From an uncultured Clostridiaceae bacterium (GTDB taxonomy: Bacteria > Bacillota > Clostridia > TANB77 > CAG-508), in the NCBI GenBank assembly GCA_958402495.1, contig CATXTS010000078.1, forward strand, positions 1-9,256: a stretch of 9,256 nt of DNA, given 5' to 3'. The translations under genes and the position numbers were made by a program. This document shows positions 1-6,605 of this stretch, piece by piece. Below the pieces are notes generated by a model. It was not told where the DNA came from and searched no databases. It saw nothing but the letters and a program-made list of their open reading frames with translations. The first letter of the stretch is position 1, and every line of letters starts with the position of its first letter.

Positions 1-60
1 TTCTAATGCGTATTCCCTAACTAATTGTTTTGATTTTTCAATAAATTCTTCATTACTCAT
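1..60 (-). CDS. Partial CDS, DUF6275-like phage protein (N-terminus only)
   Basis: The gene starts with ATG at 60 and runs off the left edge of the window. Only 20 residues are visible, starting MSNEEFIEKSKQLVREYA. A good ribosome binding site (AAGGAGG) lies about 9 bases upstream, inside the end of the Tad2-like gene, so the two are probably co-translated. The start resembles the DUF6275 family of small phage proteins of unknown function, which usually begin with a similar EEFI-x-K-A-x-x-x-V-x-E-Y pattern. That assignment is from memory of the family and rests on few residues. Confidence 0.5.
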   Translation of the reverse strand, partial: MSNEEFIEKSKQLVREYALE

Positions 61-61
61 T

Positions 62-271
62 CTAATTTTCCTCCTTTACTAATTCCCAATCATTTCTGCA
101 AATAAAGCTAAATGTATAATCTACGTCTTTAGTATCTCTTATATCTAGTTCTTCTCCTTTTCTTGTATGTATCATGATTGTTCCATTTTTCCAATACCAG
201 TATCCTCCCCATTCTGGAAGTCTAATTTTATGCCCTCTCTTTAAATAATTATAAATTTTTTGAAAATTCAT
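62..271 (-). CDS. Tad2-like (DUF2829) protein, possible anti-Thoeris
   Basis: This 69-residue protein starts at ATG 271 with AGGAGG 4 bases upstream. It has the Tad2/DUF2829 layout: MNFQKIYNYLKRGHKIRLPEW at the N-terminus (small helix, then K-I-R-x-x-x-W), a short beta-rich middle with YWYW and TIMIHT, and a C-terminal DWELV. Tad2 proteins of phages bind and sequester the cyclic ADP-ribose-type signal made by the Thoeris anti-phage system. That function is established for some family members; here it is inferred. This is a short version of the family. It follows the DUF4406 gene by 8 bases and ends just before the next gene, so it sits in a small accessory operon downstream of the MuF gene. 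Confidence 0.72.
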   Translation of the reverse strand: MNFQKIYNYLKRGHKIRLPEWGGYWYWKNGTIMIHTRKGEELDIRDTKDVDYTFSFICRNDWELVKEEN

Positions 272-279
272 TTTCCCTC

Positions 280-570
280 CTATAAATACATTATAAATTT
301 GCCATATTCTCTAGCACATTGTTCTTCTATTCTGCAACCTCTCGCATTTTCCCAACCTGGCATACATACTACACAATCTGCATTTGCTAGAAATTCTATT
401 GATTTAGCTAAATAATGTAAGGGTGTTGCTTGTCCGTTTGGAAAGTCATTAAATACTGTGTCTACTACTTCGTGTCCTTGACTTTCTAATTCTTTTACTA
501 GCTCTTCTCTTTCTTGTTTGATTTGTTCATTTGTTTTACCTCTCATAGGTTGACTAATCATTATTTTCAT
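280..570 (-). CDS. DUF4406 protein (nucleoside deoxyribosyltransferase-like fold)
   Basis: The product is 96 residues, beginning MKIMISQPMRGKT, the DUF4406 signature, followed by an amphipathic helix (residues 14-32) and a C-terminal block with A-D-C-V-V-C-M-P-G-W and A-R-G-C-R-I-E-E (about 64-83). The fold resembles nucleoside 2-deoxyribosyltransferases, so a nucleotide ligand is likely, but no reaction is established. The start is ATG 570, preceded by GGAAAGGAAG. A longer reading back to 615 would run through the terminator hairpin and lacks a binding site. The gene begins directly after that terminator and is followed 8 bases later by the Tad2-like gene. With Tad2 as neighbour, a role in counter-defence or nucleotide handling is possible but not shown. 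Confidence 0.75.
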   Translation of the reverse strand: MKIMISQPMRGKTNEQIKQEREELVKELESQGHEVVDTVFNDFPNGQATPLHYLAKSIEFLANADCVVCMPGWENARGCRIEEQCAREYGKFIMYL

Positions 571-595
571 TGTTTTCTCACTTCCTTTCCATAAA

Positions 596-623
596 AATAA
601 CACCTGCTGTTGCAAGTGTTATT
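596..623 (-). terminator. Rho-independent terminator after the MuF/small-gene pair
   Basis: On the minus strand the arms 623-612 and 607-596 form a 12-bp stem (one G-U pair) with a 4-base loop, followed by a U-rich run (595-591). The 5' arm contains the TAA stop of the 63-aa gene. The ribosome binding site of the DUF4406 gene begins within about 15 bases downstream, so there is no space for a promoter between them. Confidence 0.8.
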
Positions 624-810
624 TATTTTTTCTTATTTGTATTGGATTTTGAATATCATTATATTTATTTGGTGGCTCTTCTAATTTATCTTTTATTCTT
701 TTGTCTATTTTATTTATATCAAAGCCATCAGGATATATAATCTTTATTTTTTTTATAGCTTCAATCTTATTTTCTGATTCTAAAATATCTTTTATTTGTT
801 CTTCTGTCAT
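619..810 (-). CDS. Small protein coupled to the MuF-zincin gene; candidate immunity factor
   Basis: I do not recognise a family for this 63-residue, Lys/Glu/Ile-rich, probably helical soluble protein. It starts at ATG 810, overlapping the TGA of the MuF-zincin gene as ATGA, with AAGGAGGTT 7 bases upstream. Translation should therefore be coupled to the upstream gene. It is the last gene before a terminator. The first half (MTEEQIKDILESENKIEAIKKI) looks helical and the C-terminal third is polar with several prolines. Because the upstream protein carries a toxin-like protease domain, a tightly coupled small gene in this position is a natural candidate for an immunity or chaperone protein. That is inference from position only. 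Confidence 0.7.
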   Translation of the reverse strand: MTEEQIKDILESENKIEAIKKIKIIYPDGFDINKIDKRIKDKLEEPPNKYNDIQNPIQIRKNK

Positions 811-2363
811 GTTAGAACCTCCTTAATATAATTATATAAATTAATATCTTTTCTTTTTAATAGGTTATTTTCTTTAAAGTAACATCTAAATCCTTCTGAA
901 AAATATTCTCCTAGCGTTCTTTCATTAAATGCATATGTATTATAATTTATTAGATAATTATTATCTATGTCATACTCATACACTCTTCTTTGATAATCTG
1001 AAATAAATTTACCTGTATTTTTTACAAAATTAATATTCTGATACTCTTTTAATGTTTGTAAATCTGTTATTAGATTAATATTTTCTAACTCTGATTTTTG
1101 AATATCTATAAATTTTTTATCTCTTAATATATCTAATTTTGTTTCAACAACATGACCTATCTCGTGTAATATCTCATATTCATCAGAGTCTTTCAACAGA
1201 TGTATTTCGTCTTCTTTTCTATTATAATAGCTATTTTTATTAGATATTATATATTTTGTATCTTTTATTAATTCAATAATCTTTTGCGGTAATTTTTTTA
1301 ATGCTTTCTTTATATTAGTATCTAGATTTTTACTATTTGTATATCTATATTTTCTTATATAATCAAGATTATTATACAAGTTTTCTCTATTATTTTCAAC
1401 TGATGGTGAATATATAATCCAAGAGCGACACCAATGCCAATGGTGCATTATTGGTGGTAAGTTAATTCCAAGCGCTAGTCCTTTTACTTTTACCCTCATT
1501 AATTTAAGTTCTTTTTTTGTTTCTCCCCAATATCTATCAAATATGTTTTCTTTATCTATGTAAAACTCCATATTATTCATAGATTGACACATATCTGTAC
1601 TATTTTCATCACTTATTGCTATAAATCTTATTTTTGCATTTTTATCAACGCTTTTTATTCCTTCTACTTTTGCTAAATTGTTTAATCCTATTAATTGTAA
1701 ATCTGTTGCACCTGATATTTTTCCATTATTTATATTTACTTTTTGCTTAATTTGATTGTTTATCATGTTCTGATATTCGCTAGAATTGATTTCTAGTTCT
1801 TTTTGTTGTTGAAGGTCTACAATTACTTGTTTATATATTTGTTGTGTGTTGTATAGTATTGTCGTTTGAATATATTGTTGCCAAGTAAAATTATTGTATG
1901 ATGCCATATCCATTAAAGCTAAAAAAATAGCATCTGGTATTACAGATGTCTTTTTTTTGTTTTTTAAAGCCTGATTAACTTCATTTTGTCCTTGTTGATA
2001 ATAATAACTTGCATCTTCTTTAAATATGTTTAATTCTGTATCTTGTAATTTGCTTTGTTCTTCTAAATATGCACTATATATAATCAATTCTATTATCTCG
2101 CTATTTTTCACTCTTGTTTTTGCATATATATTTTTTGCTAAAACTCCAAAATATCCATCGAGTAAACCTTTTTCCTTCCATTCAAGTATGTATGTGTTAA
2201 TTCTATTTTTTGTTTTATTATCTACTACGTCATACAATGTATCATAGTTAAAATCAAATGTGTCTAATAACTCTTGCAGTCTATTTTGTGTTTGTTTACT
2301 TGTTTTTAAATATAATTTTTGTAATTCAAACATTTTAGAATCGTGGTATTTCCAAACATTCAT
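807..2363 (-). CDS. MuF/SPP1 gp7-like minor head protein with C-terminal lethal-factor-like zincin domain
   Basis: The protein has 518 residues. Residues 150-320 form an SPP1 gp7 (phage head morphogenesis, MuF) domain with the typical C-terminal motif: C259 in TDMCQSM, then GINLPPIMHHWHWCRSW at 299-315. MuF proteins bind the portal and are packaged or injected with DNA. SPP1 gp7 itself is about 300 residues; here some 200 residues follow. They hold HEIGH (H400, E401, H404), a zinc-protease motif, and GEYFSEGF at 485-492, which matches the E-F-F-A-E-A-F block of anthrax lethal factor and would supply the third zinc ligand (E486); Y477 may match the lethal factor tyrosine. KKFIDI (416-421) also resembles lethal factor. 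The combination matches MuF polymorphic toxins of temperate phages. The start is ATG 2363 with AGAGGTG upstream. It follows the portal closely and overlaps the next gene. Confidence 0.85.
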   Translation of the reverse strand: MNVWKYHDSKMFELQKLYLKTSKQTQNRLQELLDTFDFNYDTLYDVVDNKTKNRINTYILEWKEKGLLDGYFGVLAKNIYAKTRVKNSEIIELIIYSAYLEEQSKLQDTELNIFKEDASYYYQQGQNEVNQALKNKKKTSVIPDAIFLALMDMASYNNFTWQQYIQTTILYNTQQIYKQVIVDLQQQKELEINSSEYQNMINNQIKQKVNINNGKISGATDLQLIGLNNLAKVEGIKSVDKNAKIRFIAISDENSTDMCQSMNNMEFYIDKENIFDRYWGETKKELKLMRVKVKGLALGINLPPIMHHWHWCRSWIIYSPSVENNRENLYNNLDYIRKYRYTNSKNLDTNIKKALKKLPQKIIELIKDTKYIISNKNSYYNRKEDEIHLLKDSDEYEILHEIGHVVETKLDILRDKKFIDIQKSELENINLITDLQTLKEYQNINFVKNTGKFISDYQRRVYEYDIDNNYLINYNTYAFNERTLGEYFSEGFRCYFKENNLLKRKDINLYNYIKEVLT

Positions 2364-2374
2364 TTGTCACACCT

Positions 2375-4004
2375 CTATTCTGCTTTACTCTTGTTTATCA
2401 CATTGTTTTGTTTTAGCTTGTCTGTTTTAATATTGCTGTTATTATTTATGTCTGTTACTTCATGCTGTTTGTTTCCTTGTTTTTCGTTTTGTTGTGTACT
2501 ATCTGTATTTTGTCCCATCATGACCATAGTTTTTAAATTATCTTGTATATTTTCTTCATTTTGCTTTTTCATTTTTGCTATTTCTGATTTTGGGTCTAAG
2601 TCTTGTGGCAATAGGTCTATTACTGTCTCATCTGATAGGAAACCTTTTAATTTTAAAGCATTGCTTGTCATCGTTGTTTCATCACTTGGAATATTTCTTT
2701 GTAATTTTATTTCAATATCTCTAAAATCATAGTTTTTACCTTTGTCTTTATTAAACTTATTTAATATAATTTCCCATCTTCTTTTTAAACCCATGTTGAA
2801 TTGCCCTTCAAATGTTGCTATATATTGTTGTAAACTAAAAAATTTCTTTTCTAAGGCACTATTGTTGTCCGCACTTGTAAATCCGTAAATCGGTCATATT
2901 AGGGCAAAATGAACACAAACATATAATATCCATTAAAGTTTTTTTATGGTTTTGTACTGCTGTATCATTTACATTTTTTTCTACCCAAGCTATATCGCTG
3001 TTTACTCCTGGTGTTCCATCTAAATATCTTACTCTATTAGTTAACACATATTCATCTTCTAATACCCTCGCTGGATTTATTATTTCTTTTCCTGTTTTTT
3101 CATCCATTATTGTTAATGGATTTTGTGGAGTATATCCTACAACTTTTAATATTGCATCATCATTGTACTTGAATACATTTCTTGAGTTTTGTATGCATCT
3201 TTGATAAGCTTCTACTAGACTTATTACAGGCTCAAATATAGACAATCCGTCTTCTTGTTCAAAAGCTGTAGCTGGAATATCACTATCCCACAATTTTGGT
3301 TTTTTCATTTCTATATCTTCTTTGAATAAAGACTCATTTTTAAATACTGTTTCATATTCTGGTGTTCCAAACATTTTTCTTTTTTCTGGAGTATCCATAT
3401 AATATCTCTTGCCGTTTATTGTTGTCAGTTCTACCATATTTTGATATTCACCATTTGCCATTGTTGTTTGTATTATTCTATATATTCCTATTAAGTTTTT
3501 AGGCAATGAATAATCCCATATGGCAACCGTTTCTAATGCATCACTTCTAGCTATTGTTATTTCTCCTGTGTCTTTATCTTTGTAATATAATTCGTAGCAG
3601 GCTCTTTTTACCAAAAAGTCTAGTACTAAACTTAAAAAATGAGAAGAATCATCATTGTAATCTACAATGTGTTTGATTAACTCCTCAATTTCTTTGATAT
3701 CTTGTTCAGTATTTGTTTTCTTATCGAACAAATCTTCTATTATTTTATTTTTATCTTTATTAAATGCTTTTACTTTATATATTGGTGCTTTTCCACCAAA
3801 ATATCCAGCGCTCATTACAGAAATGTATCGTTCCAGCGGTACTTTTATATCTTCATCTGTTATACTTGCTAGTTCTTCATCTGTTAATTTTCTTCTAAAT
3901 CTTTCATACAGTTGTTTTCTTGTTTCTAATTCTTTTTGTGCTCTAAAAAATATATCTGTAACTGCACTTTCTGTCTCTAGTTTTTCTTTACTATATCTTA
4001 GCAT
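2375..4004 (-). CDS. Portal protein, read across a +1 frameshift at CGG
   Basis: This is an SPP1 gp6-like portal, the ring through which DNA enters the head. The zero frame runs from ATG 4004 (AGGAGG overlapping the terL stop) for 373 residues to PNMTDL, meets CGG (2885-2883) and stops at TAG after seven more codons. Skipping one base continues without a stop as GFTSADNNSALEKKFFSLQQ and on through GLKRRWEII and an acidic/Gln-rich tail to 2375. The joined protein is about 542 residues, a normal portal length. Portal features in the first part include YISVMSAGYFGGKAPIYKV (60-78) and IFEPVISLVEAYQR. The second part has no credible start before ATG 2794, which would lose conserved sequence. Either the portal is made by +1 recoding or the gene is broken. 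The same arrangement in three other genes favours recoding. The MuF gene follows 11 bases later. Confidence 0.85.
2883..2888 (-). other. Putative +1 frameshift site TTA CGG A in portal
   Basis: The zero-frame codons are GAT TTA CGG ATT and end at TAG after ATT TAC AAG TGC GGA CAA CAA. Omitting the C gives TTA GGA TTT ACA and the rest of the portal. Confidence 0.75.
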
Positions 4005-4013
4005 TATTGCCTC

Positions 4014-5303
4014 CTATGTATTTATATTTATAAATGGTTTATTACTAAATTTCATTTTATTAAATCTATATTCTTTTTCTCTAGAATATCTTGTCATATC
4101 AATGCTATGGTTATTACTGTCTGGGTATTTACTTTTAAAATTTCCATACCTATCTTTTTCATATTCATATGTGTTAAATTCTCTTGCTATATTTGGGCAT
4201 CTTACAGGGTCTATGATTATTTCTACTAAATTTTGTAACCATCTAATTCCATAATCAATGCTGTCTGGTCCTTTAATAGCTCCCATAACCTTTATTCCTC
4301 CATAAGAGTTTATTTCATCTATACTTTTAGGCTCTGCACTATCAGCAATTATTAAACTATGTCCAATTTTTATTCTTCTTATTTCTTCATGCAATTTTTT
4401 ATTAGACATACCAACTTTATAAATTTCATTGAATATATATAATTTTTTTCTTGTTTTGTCTAAATGATTTTGTCCATAGCAAACTGGGTCTACAGCATAT
4501 CCAAAGTCAATTCCATCAGCTATATTATCAAAATGCTTTATTTCTTCATCTGTAATTTCTCTTAATGTAATATTTGTAAAAACTGCTCCACCTGTTCCAG
4601 TTGGTTCTCCCATGTATTCATTTCTATATGCTAATTCGTTGGTTTTTTCTAACTCTTCTGCTTCGATAAAAAATTGTTCTCCTAGCCATTCTCTTGGAAC
4701 TTGAAGATAGTTGCTTGTATGTACTATTTTGTCTGTTCTTACAATAATTACTTCTGCATTTACCCAATTTGCAACTTCCTTTGGTGGATTATAACTATAA
4801 AACACAAAAAATTTGTCCCCACCACGCATAAGAGATTGATTTATTTTTCGGATTTCTTCCATTCCGAAAAACTCATCAACCTCTTCATACCAAATATATT
4901 TACAATAGCCTTTTACAAACTTTGTAGACTTTATTTTTCTTGCATCTTCTTTATTTACTGCACTTCTAAATACTATTTTTTGTCCAGTTGGATTATATAT
5001 TATTTCCAATGGGCTTGTTTTTGTACTCCAATATTGACTAACTCCCAATATTTCTATTGCCCACAACAATTGTGCATAAACTGACGTAGATAATGTATCT
5101 CCAACTTTTCTTAATGCTACTGCATTTGCATTTGAATCTTTCATCATTCCCAATATTATCTCTATGCTTACAAATGACGATTTTGTACTCCCTCTTCCAC
5201 CTTTAAACCAATAATGCGTATGCCTATTTTCTTTTATATCTTTATGTATATCATAAAAGCTAGGTGCTACAATTTCTTTTAAATTAATTTGATTTTCATT
5301 CAT
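4014..5303 (-). CDS. terL: Terminase large subunit (PBSX family)
   Basis: This is the 429-residue packaging motor. The N-terminal ATPase has a Walker A motif at 34-43 (KGGRGSTKSS), a Walker B with catalytic acid at 136-145 (YIWYEEVDEF), and the coupling motif YSYNPP at 169-174. The C-terminal RNase H-like nuclease shows its metal-binding acids in DGIDFG (263-268), ADSAEPKS (320-327) and NNHSIDMTRY (397-406). Length and motif order fit an intact PBSX-type terminase. The start ATG 5303 overlaps the terS stop by one base (TAATG), so the two are translationally coupled. The portal gene begins 9 bases after its end. Confidence 0.95.
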   Translation of the reverse strand: MNENQINLKEIVAPSFYDIHKDIKENRHTHYWFKGGRGSTKSSFVSIEIILGMMKDSNANAVALRKVGDTLSTSVYAQLLWAIEILGVSQYWSTKTSPLEIIYNPTGQKIVFRSAVNKEDARKIKSTKFVKGYCKYIWYEEVDEFFGMEEIRKINQSLMRGGDKFFVFYSYNPPKEVANWVNAEVIIVRTDKIVHTSNYLQVPREWLGEQFFIEAEELEKTNELAYRNEYMGEPTGTGGAVFTNITLREITDEEIKHFDNIADGIDFGYAVDPVCYGQNHLDKTRKKLYIFNEIYKVGMSNKKLHEEIRRIKIGHSLIIADSAEPKSIDEINSYGGIKVMGAIKGPDSIDYGIRWLQNLVEIIIDPVRCPNIAREFNTYEYEKDRYGNFKSKYPDSNNHSIDMTRYSREKEYRFNKMKFSNKPFININT

Positions 5304-5692
5304 TATATATCATCTACTATCTTAGGTGGAGTTACATCTTTTATTTCTTTTCTATCTATGAATGTTCCATGCCTTTTCCCCATTAATTCAGCACATCTTA
5401 TTCTATCTTGAAATGAAGCATCCAAACCAAATTGGTCCTTAATTTCTCCTCGCATTCCTGATGTTAAAAATTCTAAAACTTCATCTTGTGAAGCTATTCT
5501 CTGTTTTTCCTTTTCTTGTAGCTTTTCCTGAATAAAAAAGTTAAGTTTTGTCAAGTTTTCAGCACCTATATTTTTAGCTGTCTTCTGACTATATCCTGCT
5601 TTTTTAGCACTTTCTGTTGCATTTGCTGTTTCTATATAATAATCTATAAATCTTTTTTGTTTTTCTGTTAGCTTGTTATAATCATTTCCCAT
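5303..5692 (-). CDS. terS: Terminase small subunit
   Basis: The product has 129 residues. It begins MGNDYNKLTEKQKRFIDYY and continues with ANATESAKKAGYSQKTAKNIG, the typical HTH DNA-binding region of the Terminase_2 family that recognises the packaging site. The C-terminal part (GMRGEIKDQFGL, RIRCAELMGKRHG) is also family-like and should oligomerise. ATG 5692 is preferred because AGGAAGTGAGG lies at proper distance; the alternative GTG at 5701 abuts the binding site. The start lies within the last 11 bases of the preceding frameshifted gene, so terS translation may depend on ribosomes that shifted frame upstream. Confidence 0.92.
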   Translation of the reverse strand: MGNDYNKLTEKQKRFIDYYIETANATESAKKAGYSQKTAKNIGAENLTKLNFFIQEKLQEKEKQRIASQDEVLEFLTSGMRGEIKDQFGLDASFQDRIRCAELMGKRHGTFIDRKEIKDVTPPKIVDDI

Positions 5693-5964
5693 CTGCCTCA
5701 CTTCCTTTTCTGTATTCTCCTGCTAGATATTTCATAACATCTACTTTGCTATAGCATTCTTCTTTTTGTTTGTACTTTTCTTGTACTTCTATTTTTTCTT
5801 TCTCTGTGTTATAGACTTCTACTTTTTCTTTTTTTAGTATCTGATACTTAGTACAATACTTATCGCTCTCTTCACTGTAAAATTGAAAGCTATTTATTTT
5901 ATATATCTGTCCGTTTCTGTTTTAGTGCATATAATAATTTATTTATATTTTGATTAATATTCAT
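5682..5964 (-). CDS. Small phage protein before terS, read across a +1 frameshift at CGG
   Basis: ATG 5964 has GGAAAGGAAATT just upstream. The zero frame gives 17 residues (MNINQNINKLLYALKQK), then CGG ACA GAT ATA TAA. Dropping the C of CGG opens 76 more residues starting GQIYKINSFQFYSEES and ending at TGA 5682, for about 93 residues in all. The long part has no usable start of its own until an internal ATG near its end. The FYSEE block followed by K-Y-C-T-K-Y resembles small proteins of unknown function found just before terminase genes in clostridial phages (family memory, moderate confidence). It is rich in Lys and Glu. It overlaps terS by 11 bases. A simple frameshift mutation cannot be excluded for this gene alone. 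Confidence 0.75.
5911..5916 (-). other. Putative +1 frameshift site AAA CGG A before terS
   Basis: The zero frame reads CAG AAA CGG ACA GAT ATA TAA. Omitting the C gives AAA GGA CAG ATA TAT and 76 residues of open frame. Confidence 0.75.
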
Positions 5965-5980
5965 AATTTCCTTTCCATAG

Positions 5981-6005
5981 GAAAAAGACTGGCATTACCA
6001 GTCTT
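5981..6005 (-). terminator. Rho-independent terminator of the membrane-protein gene
   Basis: On the minus strand AAGACTGG (6005-5998) pairs with CCAGTCTT (5992-5985) around a 5-base loop, followed by a run of U. The TAA stop of the membrane-protein gene (5997-5995) lies in the loop. The ribosome binding site of the gene before terS starts only about 10 bases further on. Confidence 0.85.
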
Positions 6006-6297
6006 CATCCTCACACCATTCGTCTAAATCCTCAATATCTCCTTTTGCGACAGTATATTGAAAAGATATAATTACTACCGCTGCCAGAGCTGTTCCAATC
6101 ACGTCTCCAATGTATAAGGCTATAATATTTCTATTAGGCCATACACAATTAAGTATGATTGGATAAACAATAAGTATTATCCAGTATATCCAACTCAACA
6201 CATTTTTCGGATTATAAAACATTTTCCGATATTCATATACTGCCTTCCGTAATGTTGTACTTTTTTTTGCTCTCGTAAATGCTTTTTCGTTTCTCAT
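5995..6297 (-). CDS. Two-TM membrane protein in its own transcription unit (moron-like)
   Basis: I do not recognise this 100-residue protein. A basic N-terminal third (residues 1-32) is followed by two hydrophobic segments, about 34-53 (LSWIYWIILIVYPIILNCVW) and 60-81, and a strongly acidic tail (DIEDLDEWCEDEDW). This is a small two-pass inner-membrane protein. The start is ATG 6297 with AGAAAGGAAAA upstream. It has a near-consensus promoter at 6354-6382 and a terminator at its stop codon, the pattern of a phage moron. It uses two in-frame CGG codons (residues 17 and 24), a codon missing from the packaging genes, and looks less AT-biased, suggesting separate acquisition. Superinfection exclusion is a possible role for such proteins but nothing specific supports it. 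Confidence 0.75.
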   Translation of the reverse strand: MRNEKAFTRAKKSTTLRKAVYEYRKMFYNPKNVLSWIYWIILIVYPIILNCVWPNRNIIALYIGDVIGTALAAVVIISFQYTVAKGDIEDLDEWCEDEDW

Positions 6298-6353
6298 ATG
6301 GTGTTTTCCTTTCTCACCCTATAGGGCATAAACTAACTACAGTTTCTTGTATA

Positions 6354-6382
6354 ATTATACTATATATTTGCATAAATATCAA
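6354..6382 (-). promoter_or_regulatory. Sigma-70-type promoter for the membrane-protein gene
   Basis: On the minus strand TTGATA (6382-6377) and TATAAT (6359-6354) are separated by 17 bases. This is close to consensus and about 57 bases upstream of ATG 6297. The -35 box overlaps the end of the preceding 49-aa gene. Confidence 0.75.
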
Positions 6383-6528
6383 ATTTCTGGTATCTTTTCT
6401 TCACATATATTTTGATACTTGCATTCTGTACATTTTTTATCTTTACAAGTTTGTCTTTGCTTGTTTTTTAATTTCTGTTTTAGTTTATACTCTTCATCTA
6501 TTTCTTTTGCTATATTACTGTAATACAT
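6379..6528 (-). CDS. Cys-rich 49-residue protein
   Basis: This small gene starts at ATG 6528 with GAGGTG 6 bases upstream and stops at TGA 6379. The product begins MYYSNIAKEIDEEYKLKQKL (helical, charged) and ends with four cysteines spaced C-x4-C-x2-C-x5-C (residues 28-42), which could bind zinc. No family is recognised. It is transcribed from a promoter that overlaps the divergent plus-strand promoter of another Cys-rich gene. Good binding site, start and promoter make it likely to be real despite its length. Confidence 0.65.
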   Translation of the reverse strand: MYYSNIAKEIDEEYKLKQKLKNKQRQTCKDKKCTECKYQNICEEKIPEI

Positions 6529-6542
6529 TTGTTTCACCTCGT

Positions 6543-6571
6543 TTGATTTTTATGTTAATTTATAGTATAAT
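6543..6571 (+). promoter_or_regulatory. Promoter of the plus-strand Cys-rich gene
   Basis: TTGATT (6543-6548) and TATAAT (6566-6571) are 17 bases apart, about 35 bases upstream of the ATG at 6606. Confidence 0.75.
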
Positions 6572-6585
6572 TAAGTTACTATAAA
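6559..6585. promoter_or_regulatory. Inverted repeat, candidate operator between divergent promoters
   Basis: TTTATAGTA (6559-6567) and TACTATAAA (6577-6585) form a perfect 9-bp inverted repeat with a 9-base spacer. It covers the -10 boxes of both divergent promoters, so a protein bound there could control both. The AT-richness makes chance occurrence possible. Confidence 0.5.
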
Positions 6586-6592
6586 ATTACAA
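6564..6592 (-). promoter_or_regulatory. Promoter of the 49-aa gene, overlapping the divergent promoter
   Basis: On the minus strand TTGTAA (6592-6587) and TATACT (6569-6564) are 17 bases apart. The -10 box shares bases with the plus-strand -10 box, so the two promoters probably compete. Confidence 0.6.
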
Positions 6593-6605
6593 AGGAGTGT
6601 ATATT

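Noticed and set aside
571..615. N-terminal extension of the DUF4406 protein
   Set aside because: The extra 15 codons lie in the terminator hairpin, and the conserved family start with a good binding site is at 570.
2026..2732. Open frames on the plus strand opposite the MuF and portal genes
   Set aside because: They are Leu/Ser/Phe-rich antisense shadows of AT-rich genes, without binding sites.
2375..2794. A separate 139-residue gene starting at ATG 2794
   Set aside because: It is the C-terminal part of the portal; coding similarity extends upstream of that ATG to the CGG junction and there is no binding site.
2375..4004. Simple pseudogene call for the portal
   Set aside because: Possible for one gene alone, but the same CGG, +1 direction and early stop occur in three further genes, so recoding is preferred.
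3667..4254. A 195-residue plus-strand frame opposite portal and terL
   Set aside because: It lies antisense to clearly conserved genes, has no ribosome binding site, and its hydrophobicity comes from the antisense of Lys/Glu-rich coding.
4701..5084. A plus-strand frame inside terL
   Set aside because: It is antisense to the conserved ATPase motifs and has no start signals.
6279..6584. A plus-strand hydrophobic frame spanning 6279-6584
   Set aside because: It is antisense to the 49-aa Cys-rich gene and its promoter region, with no binding site.
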